Position numbers and translations under genes: made by a program | Shown: positions 11,863 through 20,973 of the stretch, piece after piece | How the letters are laid out: the number at the start of each line of letters is the position of its first letter | Numbering within the stretch: position 1 is the first letter of the stretch | Notes under the pieces: generated by a model | Seen by the model: the letters and a program-made list of their open reading frames with translations, nothing else | Databases searched by the model: none | Told to the model about the DNA's origin: nothing | Assembly (NCBI GenBank): GCA_032719365.1 | Contig: CM064861.1 | Location: 94,996,721-95,060,720 of the forward strand | Origin: Prinsepia uniflora | Taxonomy: Eukaryota; Streptophyta; Magnoliopsida; Rosales; Rosaceae | Direction: 5' to 3' | Length of the DNA: 64,000 nucleotides

Positions 11863-13051
11863 GACGTTAACAAAATAATGTGGCTTTTGGGTTTTCCAAT
11901 TTAGACTAAAATTCAACAATAAAGCGCCACTGAACCAAAATCAACAAAAGAGAAGCCACATTGCAGAGGACGTACCATGCTTGGATCCAATAGAATTGGA
12001 GATGCATCTACCTTATACAAGGAATATGCGAGTCAAAATCAAAATGGCCGTTGAGATTCTTGACATTGATGGAGTGCGTGAACCACAGTGAACACTAATT
12101 TTGTTAGTTCGGAAAAACTGGTTGAGGAATGAACTGAAAAATAAGAGGGGAGGGAAAAACAATGATCGTGGGTTGGGCTTCGACCAATAGCAGCCTAAAG
12201 ACAAGACCCAATCCCAACTTTTGACGTGAGAAAAAAGACATTGATGAGCCAAAAGGAGTGGCAAGTTCTTGAATGGAGATACTATAGGAAATGTTTATTC
12301 TGAAGTAATAAAAATTAAATCAATAAGAATAATTTCCATTACAAAGTACTCATGCACTTACTTATAAAACTAATTTTTTTTTTTTTAAATATGTAGCTCT
12401 TCATGTAATTCTTAATGCCATTATCTATTTTGGGGTAATGCAAATAACGAGGGGAAGATGTTAATTTTTTTTGTCATTGATATACAGTATTATAAATCTG
12501 ACAACCAATAACTAATCTGCCTTGGGGGTCAGAAGACTCACACATGCATTATAGCATCCTCTAGCCACAATCAGAATATAACTTATGGGAATGTGTTAAT
12601 GATTCCCATTACCTATTTTAATATTTTAGGTACCAAAATTTGCTCTATAACTTTTACAATAACTACAAAGTTCATCCACATATGACATTTTACTAATAAA
12701 TTAATTTGTAATCCGATTAATAATAGTTAATAAATAATAAAAATGAAAAATATTCTCATTAATTTCTAATTATTTGTGTTTAAGGTTAAGACAAGAACTA
12801 GGACTTAGACTAGGACTAGAACCAGGACTATGACTAAGACTTCCAATACCTTCGACCCAAAAAAAAAAAAACACTAAAGACTAAGACTTCCACTACCTCC
12901 ATGTGTTACATTATTCAATTAAAAGAGTACTAAAGATTCGCAATGCTTGCAAATCGTGAATATATTTTAATTATTACAAGTCGCTAACGGCCGCTTCATT
13001 TTGCATCAATAATAAACGCCACCTATAATATATAGATACAACATATGTAGG
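11863..13051. other. Intergenic, no gene; degenerate GACTA-type simple repeat
   Basis: No conserved coding frame is visible. At about 12785-12895 a degenerate simple repeat is built from variants of AGGACTA and AAGACTT on the plus strand. The rest is AT-rich spacer, including a poly(T) run near 12372. Confidence 0.5.
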
Positions 13052-13259
13052 GGACTAGGATCCTTTCGGCATCTAAAATGATCTCCACCACGAGGATCAT
13101 TATATCCCGGTCGTTCATTTAGATCTAGCGATTAAAAATTAATTTTATTTCTCTCATTTTCAATGTAGCCAATGTATACGGTCAAGATACAGTCTATATA
13201 TATTGATCCATTGATCCCTATAATGAGGATCTTATCAAATCCCTAAAGAATCCTAATCC
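13052..13259. mobile_element. 208-bp MITE with 9-bp target duplication ATATGTAGG
   Basis: The segment starts GGACTAGGATCCTTT and ends with the reverse complement of GGATTAGGATTCTTT, giving imperfect terminal inverted repeats (12 of 15 match). It is flanked on both sides by the identical 9-mer ATATGTAGG (13043-13051 and 13260-13268). There is no coding sequence. A 9-base duplication is typical of Mutator-like elements, so a non-autonomous Mutator-like MITE is the best reading. Confidence 0.78.
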
Positions 13260-13374
13260 ATATGTAGGCTTCAACTTAACGGGCCACGGGTTGATGTTAT
13301 TATGATGTTGGTTAACATATATATGGATGGACAATAGTTGTACACTCTTCTCATACTTCCTCGTGTCATTTTTT

Positions 13375-13762
13375 TATTTACTATTTTTTATTTTGATATA
13401 TATATATTTTTCACAATCAGAACTATTTATTATTTAAATCATCATTTTCAGATTATCTTCGTAGAAGATCAATAAGAATGTAAGTCGTTTAGTTATTCAT
13501 ATATATCAAATAAATTAATTATAAATATCCTATTCTAATTTCTGTTAATTAACTTAGCAGGTTGTTGGGGATTGGTGTATATATATATATATATATATAT
13601 AACAATGAAAAATATATAACAATGAAAAAAAGGAGCAATAGTGACAAAAATATGTTCATCAAATCACTTTGTTCACAGTAGAAAGAGAATAATTGAAATG
13701 TTCGCAGCTAATACTCGAATACACCAAATGCATTGATGATGAAAATCACGTCATCCAAATAT
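13375..13762 (+). repeat. Segmental repeat, partner of 18466-18880
   Basis: This block aligns with 18466-18880 in the same orientation, with indels. Shared stretches include AAATAAATTAATTATAA, AACTTAGCA, GAGCAATAGTGAC, ATATGTTCATCAAAT and GCATTGATGATGAAA (GCATCGATGATGAAA in the partner). No coding frame is conserved. An (AT)n run at about 13577-13601 interrupts it. The partner lies directly beside the HSP70 pseudogene at 18950-20050, so the block may be duplicated HSP70-cluster flank. Confidence 0.6.
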
Positions 13763-14735
13763 TAGTGGCACTTACGTCCGTAGATAGTACTCACTAATAC
13801 TCCAAATGTATTTTCCTAATACTATAAAGGCAGGTATGAAACAAAACCTTGCCATGAATATTCATTAAGAAGAAGGTTACAAATTAAAAGTAGGTTTCAT
13901 TGTGAACTCATTAAAATCTTACCATCAATACTCCAATAAAGAAAAATCCAGTCATAGATTTTTAAATATGATCTAAATTAATCCTCTATATAAAATATAG
14001 ATGACGTTGTATCCTTGCCATGAGTAGTGTCTTCCACTTCAACTAACAGCAACATAACATGTCCTGCTTTTATTTTCATTTCAATCGTCCTATCCTGAAA
14101 AATTATGCCCTCACATATATTCGGAATATATTATAAGGGCGGAGCCAGGGAGGGCCCAGTGAGAACATGGCTCCCACTTAAAATTTTTTATTTTCTTTAT
14201 TTATTTATAAAATATATCTTAGATAATTATTATAGTATAATAAATATACTATTGTTTATTTATTGTGCATAATTTATTTACTTTCTCTTATAATTTTGTA
14301 CTAAATTTATATGTATATTATACGTGATATTATACTAATTTACCATATATATATATATATATATAAAATTTCTAACATTTTAACTATTTTTTACCTTATT
14401 TGCCTATTTTATTAATTTTTTTTCTTAATGATAGATATTTCTAAAATGTATTTACTCATATTTCAAAGGGTTCAATTTTTTATTTCTATTTTCCTATTTA
14501 TTTTTTTCATTTATCAATGTTTACAATGATAGTAAAAGTTATTATTTTATTAGATTTAAGAGTATGAATATATGAATTACAGTGTTTATATAAATAATAA
14601 AACAAAAATAATCGCGGAATTTTTTTTTAGAAACCACCAAAAAATGGTCATTGAAAATTTATTAAAATGTTAAATTTTTAACAAGAATGCTTGAAAATTT
14701 GCGATAACCAATAAATCATCAATTAATAGTACAAT
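13763..14735. other. Intergenic AT-rich sequence; left end of a possible outer TIR element at about 14138
   Basis: No gene is visible. At about 14138 the sequence GGCGGAGCCAGGGA begins what may be the left end of an element. The matching right end is GGCGTAGCTAGGAT read on the minus strand at about 15803-15790. An (AT)n run lies at about 14347-14366. The target site AGTACAAT of the next element ends at 14735. Confidence 0.4.
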
Positions 14736-15746
14736 AAGTGATGAAAATATTGACAATATCGCCGATATATCGGTCGATATGTCGGAAATTTTGGTCGGCG
14801 GCAGGTAAGAGAGGGGGGGGGGGAAAGAAATTGAGCGAAATGTCGACATTTTTCCTTATTTTAAACACATCGATCTCTTTATTTCATTAAAACGATCGAG
14901 ATAGGAACAAATTTCATGAAAATCGAACGTAAAACAACTGAGTTACAGTCGGGTCATACCGCGCGGGTCAAAAAACCCGAATTGCAGACCCGCGCGAGGA
15001 GGAAGAAGACAGTTTTTATGTTAGTACGTATGCTTTATATATTATGTGTTTACTTAAATTTCCAATTTGGCTTATTAGTTGCGTTGGTTTGGCTTCTTTT
15101 CATTAAATCCCTGCGCCTGTGTGCGCCTGTTTTTTTTTTTTTTCATTTATTCCTTATATTGTACTATATTGTTCATTTATTCCTTAAATTGAACTATATT
15201 TTTCATTTATTCCTTATTTTGAATTATATTTATCATTTTTTCCAATTTTAAATATATCAATCCTTTCCAATTTTAAATATATCAATCATTTTCAATTTTT
15301 GAACAAAGATGGACTCTATTTTTTTTATCCTTTTTTCCAATTTTAAATATATTTACTCATTTTATAATTTTTCTTCCATTTAAATTTTTTTATGCTTATT
15401 GTTATGTTTTTAATTATATTAACATTCAATTATAGTAATTCACTTTAATTTAGGTTTATGTTTATATTTTTATATTACTAATTATCGGCAGAACCTTATT
15501 GTATCATATTATTCATCATATATTTATTATATCAAAGTCATTTTATAGTTTTTATTAGTCTTATGTAACCATCATTGGGTATTTAAGTTTTTTCCAAAAT
15601 TTCATTCCAAATTTCCAACTTTTAGATCGAATTTCCGTCATTTTTGTTGACCGTAAAAGAAATCGATATCAATATCGATATTTGGGACGAGATATCCGTA
15701 AATTTTACTAGCGATATATCCGTCGATATCGATATTTCATTCCTTG
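14736..15746. mobile_element. About 1-kb non-autonomous TIR element with 8-bp target duplication AGTACAAT
   Basis: The left end carries AAGTGATGAAAATATT and then GATATATCGG-type motifs. The right end read backwards is CAAGGAATGAAATATC and then GGATATATCG, so the ends are imperfect inverted repeats about 40 bases long. AGTACAAT is found at both 14728-14735 and 15747-15754. The interior is T-rich with short near-repeats of TTCATTTATTCCTTA at about 15140-15250 and has no transposase. The open frame at 14916-15251 is composition-driven. A degenerate relative lies at about 17702-18020. An 8-base duplication suggests a hAT-like mover; a 9-base Mutator-like site with one mismatch is also possible. 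Confidence 0.7.
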
Positions 15747-15807
15747 AGTACAATGTGTAGAAAAAAAAATAATTAGGCCCCATCTGATGTCAAATCCTAG
15801 CTACGCC

Positions 15808-16070
15808 ACCGAATATATATGAGAATATATGTGACGATATATATAGATATGTGAGAATATATATATCTATATATATATATATATGAGAATATATGTGAGG
15901 ATATATATGTGAGAATATATATGTGTGAGAACATATATATATGTGAGAATATATATGCGTGAGAATATATATATATATATGTGAGAATATATGTGAGGAT
16001 ATATATATGTGAGAATATATATGTGTGTGAGAATATATATTCTTATATATATATATATATATTCTTTTAT
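15808..16070. repeat. TA-rich tandem repeat with GTGAGAATATAT units
   Basis: Irregular repeats of TGTGAGAATATAT and TGTGAGGATATAT are separated by (AT)n runs. Unit length varies from about 14 to 30 bases. The frames open through it encode only Ile/Tyr/His/Ser simple sequence and are not genes. Confidence 0.85.
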
Positions 16071-16609
16071 TTAACACCAAGTTGCTCTTATACTAATTAT
16101 AAACCATTTTATCTAATAGGACCATTTTATCTAATTTTGCAATATCAAATTATCATTCATTTTTTCTTGTATATGATTTTCTTTTTTATCGAGGATTTAT
16201 ATTTTCTATTATATACTTCAAATTTTGATATTGCAAGGAATAATAATTCAATAATTTTTTTCCTCGACTCATTAATATAAACAAAAGAAAAAAGTTAATA
16301 ACATGATTTTCAAACTTAAATCTTTCTTAATAATCAGTTTTATCTTTTCTCCCACCCTAGCTTACACATAAGAATAAAACATACGCATTTTCATCGTAAA
16401 TACGTATCTATCTCCAACAGTATTGCTATATACAATTCCTAAACCCCAATTTAACTTGAATGTACCAAGTTAGCTAGAAAGTTGTCAGAAATTAATGCAC
16501 TCCAACAGCCTCCCTATATGAGTTGCCATCTTGCCAAAGGACGGATTTTCTGGTGTGATAATGGAGGAAGGAAGAAAGAAAGAAAAAGGAGGAATAAGTG
16601 TGAGAGCTA
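16071..16609. other. Intergenic AT-rich spacer
   Basis: AT-rich sequence with no supported gene, RNA or transposon end. The plus-strand frame at 15981-16280 crosses the tandem repeat and is low complexity. Confidence 0.45.
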
Positions 16610-16782
16610 ATTGAGAATACAAATGTAGCTCTTGGTGCTCGATCTCTTTCATATACATGACTTTGAGCATCATTAAGAGGACGAAGACTTGAAGGTCCAA
16701 CTGCATGTACGTGCTCTATTCTTGGGCATGATGATTTGAAACGCAACTGTGCTGGATTTTGACTTCTCGAATGAGGTTGCAA
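16610..16782 (-). repeat. Duplicated block A with a conserved minus-strand reading frame
   Basis: The block matches 40178-40305. On the minus strand both copies encode the same peptide pattern, AVGPSSLRPLNDAQSHVYE here and AAGPSSLRLLNAVQILVYE there. Both continue DRAPRAT and then LVFS or FVFS. The frame is kept despite many base changes, which suggests an exon relic. I do not recognise the protein. Confidence 0.5.
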
Positions 16783-17559
16783 AGCAATGTTTTTATTAGT
16801 TCTTCTACTCTATATCTCTTGAGACAATCAGCAGTAGTCACAAAAAAATGTTAATTGTGAAGACTAGTACCGTACCAAAAAAGACTTTTAATTATGCTCC
16901 ATTCGTATCTGCAATAGTAAAAAATTGTTGGTGTTAATATTTATGACGGTCTACAACTGTTGCAAATGTCAAGTCTAGATACGACGCTACATTAATGCGA
17001 CAGAAGGTGTAGGGTGGTAAAAGACTTTGGCTACGACTAAAACCGTAGCAATAAGTCAATCAAACATTTACGACGCAACTTATTGCCAAGCAAGGCTGAC
17101 CGTCTCAAATCCGTCATAAAAAGCCTATATGCGATGTTTTTACTCCCTTTAACGACAGTAGTCATCCATTGCAAGAAGCATTTCTTTTTTGGCCATCAAG
17201 TTCGTTCTCCCCCTCCATGGCATTGACGTAGAACTAGTACTCCACCAAGTTTTACAATTAATTATAGTTCTTTCACTTTGTACTAGTTAGTCTATCTTAT
17301 TAAGATCTTAGTATTAATAAATTTACATTTTCTACTTTTTGGAAGGAAATAACTAAGGGGAGACTTGAGCTTTAAGACAAGTAATCAAGTCACACTCAAC
17401 TGATACTCTATCTGCATAATAATAATCAACCGATGGTGAGTGACTACGAATATAACGAATATGTTCTTATCCTTGTGCACGTAGTCAAATGATTAGGACA
17501 AAATAATGAAATTTGGATACGATGTCACTAAATTTAGATATGATGCCATTCAGATAAGG

Positions 17560-18440
17560 AAGAGGAAATTAAGTATTTACAAATCTGAATAATATAATGG
17601 AAGTATATAATGGACCCTAAATAATATTCCCATTTGAATTGGGAATTGTCACTATATATGGTAAACAACCAAAACAAAAAGGTTGATTGTGACCAATCCA
17701 TGGATGAAAATATCTGCAATATCCGTGAAATTTCCGTCGATATATTTGTACTTTAGGGTCTCAATATTAAAATAAAGGGAGAAGAAATACACGTGACATT
17801 TCCTTGAATATACTCGTATTTAAGGGTCTTGATATAAAAATAAGGGGGAAGAAAAATCTCTCCTCAATTTCCATGATATAAGTATTAGTTTTATATAAAT
17901 ATTACTAGATGTTTAATTTTTTCCCAAAATTTTATTCAAAAATTTGACTAAATTTCCAATATTTTTTTGTTGAGAGGTGTGAAGAGTATCGATATCGAAA
18001 TATTTATCAATATTTCTATAAATTTAATTATTAATATTTCTTTAAAAAATGAGATTTTTATACTTTAAAGTGAAATATTTATCAATATTTCTATAAATTC
18101 AACTATTAATATTTCTTAAAAAAAATGAGATTTTTATACCTGATTGTCACAAAGGAAAGATAAATTGTGGTAGAGATTTAAAGAAGAAAAGATGAAAAGA
18201 AAAGAGGAAGAAAGAAAGAAAAAACGGAAAGAAGAAGATAAGGAAAAACAAAAAAGTACGAGGTTTTCACTTCACTACTCCTCAACAAAGTCAGTATTCT
18301 ATGCCCAGCCTTTGTTTGAGTGCGAGCATCTAATAAAGAACGGGGTGACTAAAGGAGCATCAGATGCAAAAGTGGCATAGGTGGCCTTGATTTCCTTAAT
18401 TTCTTTGAGTGACTAAAGGAGTATTCTATGCCCAGCCTTT
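17560..18440 (+). repeat. Duplicated block B, containing a degenerate copy of the 14.7-kb TIR element
   Basis: Two parts of this interval match 39893-40175. About 17575-17690 shares AATATAATGGAAGTATA and GGGAATTGTCACT-type sequence. About 18180-18310 shares the purine-rich AAAGAAAGAAAAAACGG run and ATGCCCAGCCTTT. Between them, 17702-18020 resembles the ends and body of the element at 14736-15746 (GATGAAAATATCTGC, TCGATATCGAAATATT), so a transposon probably entered this copy of the block. CTATGCCCAGCCTTTG occurs twice, near 18298 and 18427. No coding sequence is conserved. The interval 16783-17559 holds no supported gene. Confidence 0.5.
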
Positions 18441-18465
18441 GCTAAGTACCCAACTCCCCTCAGTG

Positions 18466-18880
18466 TACTTTTTTATTTATTTATCGAATTTATTTGATAT
18501 ATATCACAATATTCCAAGATTATCTCTGTAAAATATCAGTAAGATTCCTTGAAATAAATTAATTATAATGTCCCTCTAATTTCCTGTAACTTAGCAAGCG
18601 ACCGGGCCTCCAGCGGGATCAGAAAAGGTTGTATTAAAGTTTCGATCGGTTAATAACATGGTAATTGCCCCCGCCAGTACCGGAAGCGATAATCAAAGTA
18701 GGAATGCTGTCACTAGAACGGACCACACGGGGACTGGTACATACATATATAGGTGAGCAGCAATGACGAAAATGAGCAATAGTGACGAGATATGTTCATC
18801 AAATAACTTTTGTTCACATTCGAAAGAGAAATGACACGTTGGCATCTAATACTCAAATACTAATGCATCGATGATGAAAT
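18466..18880 (+). repeat. Segmental repeat, partner of 13375-13762
   Basis: Same-strand homologue of the block at 13375-13762, abutting the HSP70 pseudogene on its 3' side. It contains an extra GC-richer stretch, about 18600-18730, that is absent from the partner. No gene is visible. Confidence 0.55.
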
Positions 18881-18949
18881 CACGCCATCCCTATTAATAA
18901 TTACTTTTCAAACAACTTGGATTAACTTGAACAACAATCAAATAGAAAA

Positions 18950-20050
18950 AACAGAGATTAATACAAAGCATGTCTCTTAATTCGTAATTATAGTAATTAA
19001 ACGAAACCGCCACGCATGTTCCTTGTAATTGAAAACAAAGAACGAAATTATCCACGCAAATCCTTTTTATTTGGACATGTTGATTGTCTTGACAAGTTAC
19101 ATAACTTCCGTGCTTTTTGGTGGGAATTTTGGTGTTTCTTGGGATCAAAACACTAATGATATGTTCGTCAGTAATCCTTATCCCAAGTGAAAGAGGGATG
19201 GACATCCGAGAGTGTGAAGCCTTTTAATCTTTTCAGTAACATTTCCACTCAAGACTGCAGCTTGAACAGCAGCTCCGTAAGCAATGGCCTCATCTGGATT
19301 AATGCACTTGCACAATTCCTTTCCCCTGAAAATCTCCCCTAATGAACCTTGCACCTTGGGGATTCTAGAAGATCCACCCAAAAGAACAACATCATCCACA
19401 TCGCTTACGTCCATTTTGGCATCCTTCAAACACTTGTTCACCGGCTCCATGCACTTCTTGAAGATGTCCATGTTGATTTCTTCAAATCTGTCGCGGCGAA
19501 AACTTGTATGAAAATCTTCACCTTATACCAAGCGTCAACAATATGAGTCTCGAAAGAAAACGAAAGTGCCTTCTTCGCTTTCTCGCATGTAGCTTTGGCC
19601 TTTCAGAGGGCTTTCGGGTCTCCAAAAATGTCCACATTATTATGGTTTTTTTTTAAATTTTTTTTTGATAGAGTAATTCACCGTACTGTTATCCAGGTCC
19701 TCACCTCCAAGATGAGTGTTTCCAGCAGTCGCCTTGACGTCAAAGCTACCACCAACGATGGTAAGTAGTGACACATGCAAAGCACCACCACCCCAATCAA
19801 ATATCATCACCTTTCTCTTTTTATTATTAAAGCTAGCCTTCTTGTCAATGCCATAAGCAATAGCTGCGGCAGTTAGTTCGTTGATAATGCGCAGCACGTT
19901 TAAGCCAGTCTTCTACCAGCTTAATTCTATTGTAGCTTGACGTTGCAAGTCGTTGAAGTCAGAGGGGACGGTGATTACTGGCATTTTTCATACTATTATT
20001 TGAGCAGAGGAAGTCCTCAGCAAGCTTAGGAGCTGGAATCATAGGGTCTC
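18950..20050 (-). pseudogene. HSP70 pseudogene, second-exon part only
   Basis: From about 20045 downwards the minus strand encodes HSP70 ATPase-domain segments: AEDFLCSNN, then LRIINELTAAAIAYGIDKK, MIFDWGGGALHVSLLT and GGEDLDN. After a damaged stretch near 19640-19500 come MDIFKKCMEPV and DDVVLLGGSSRIPKVQ. The order is that of the intact gene at 26284-28807. Stops, frameshifts and lost sequence near 19930 and 19500-19640 disable it. The substrate-binding domain stops after PRNTKIPTK, and the following sequence matches the 3' UTR of the intact gene (ACATGC-TGGCGGTTT near 19030-19000), so a deletion joined the two. The first exon is absent. Confidence 0.85.
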
Positions 20051-20095
20051 TTCCGAATAAAACTCATTACACATTTCTTGCCATAACTAATAAGC

Positions 20096-20456
20096 GTAAG
20101 AAGTTGAGATTCCACCCCAAAATCAATTGGCTACGAGAGAAGTAGTCCAAGATCTTATAAGGCACAAATTGTAGTTGTGCTTTTTTGATGTGAGACATTT
20201 TCCTCACATCTCAACACGCCCCCTCAAGTGTGACGGATTTTCCAGCTTACCACATGACGATTTGGATGAGTACGCGTGACACGTGTGACAGTTAAGCCAA
20301 TCACGTGGAATAACCCCGTTCTGATACCATGTAAGAAGTTGAGGTTCCACCCCAAAACCAATTGGCTATGAGAGGAGTAGTAGTCCAAGATCTTATAAGG
20401 CACAAATTGTAGTTGTGCTTTTTTTTTATGTGGAACATTTTCCTTACATCTCAACA
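20096..20456 (-). mobile_element. TRIM retrotransposon, complete, target duplication ATAAG
   Basis: Two direct repeats of about 121 and 127 bases (20096-20216 and 20330-20456) flank about 113 bases. Read on the minus strand, the repeats start TGTTGAGATG and end CAACTTCTTAC. Next to the first is TGGTATCAGA (20329-20320), the usual primer-binding site complementary to initiator tRNA-Met. Next to the second is a polypurine tract TTGAGGGGGCG. The 5-mer ATAAG flanks both sides (20091-20095 and 20457-20461). No protein is encoded. These are the hallmarks of a terminal-repeat retrotransposon in miniature. A second copy lies in the HSP70 intron at 26512-27374. Confidence 0.85.
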
Positions 20457-20973
20457 ATAAGAGCATATATAGTGGGAGTGTTTTGACCTCGACAAGGCAT
20501 GTTTCAGCCCACAGACCCGGGAACTTGGTTTCTAAGGGAAGGGGCTAGTCTTGCCTTAGTTGGGCTAAATGGCATTCAATAAAAAGTTGTCACATGTCAA
20601 AATCTTTATTTATTTTTTAATATTTTTCATATTTCGTATATTTTTTTTAAAATTTTTCATATTTCATATAGTTTTTATATTTTTTGTATAATTTAAAATT
20701 TCTTCATTATGATAGTATTTAATTATTATTTTTATAATTATATAAATTAAATAAGATAAAATAAAACTAAGTTGTATTATATATATTATATAATATTTAT
20801 AGATCATTATTTTTAAGAAAATAATTTTTAAAAATATGAATTTTTGCCTATATAACCTTTCCCATTTAAAACGTAATAAATAATATAAAGTAAAATATCA
20901 AAAATAATAGAGCAAAATATCAAAAATAATAGAGCAAAATATCATAAATAATATTATTTAGAGGGATAAATGC
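20457..20973. other. AT-rich spacer downstream of the Gag-HSP70 gene
   Basis: Strongly AT-rich sequence containing a short tandem of AGAGCAAAATATCAAAAATA-like units at about 20895-20950. No gene is visible. Polyadenylation signals for the minus-strand gene ending at 20974 would lie here, but AT content prevents a firm call. Confidence 0.4.

Noticed and set aside
16870..17330. CACTA-type transposon suggested by recurrent ACGAC and CGTCAT words
   Set aside because: No CACTA terminus, inverted repeat or target duplication could be found.
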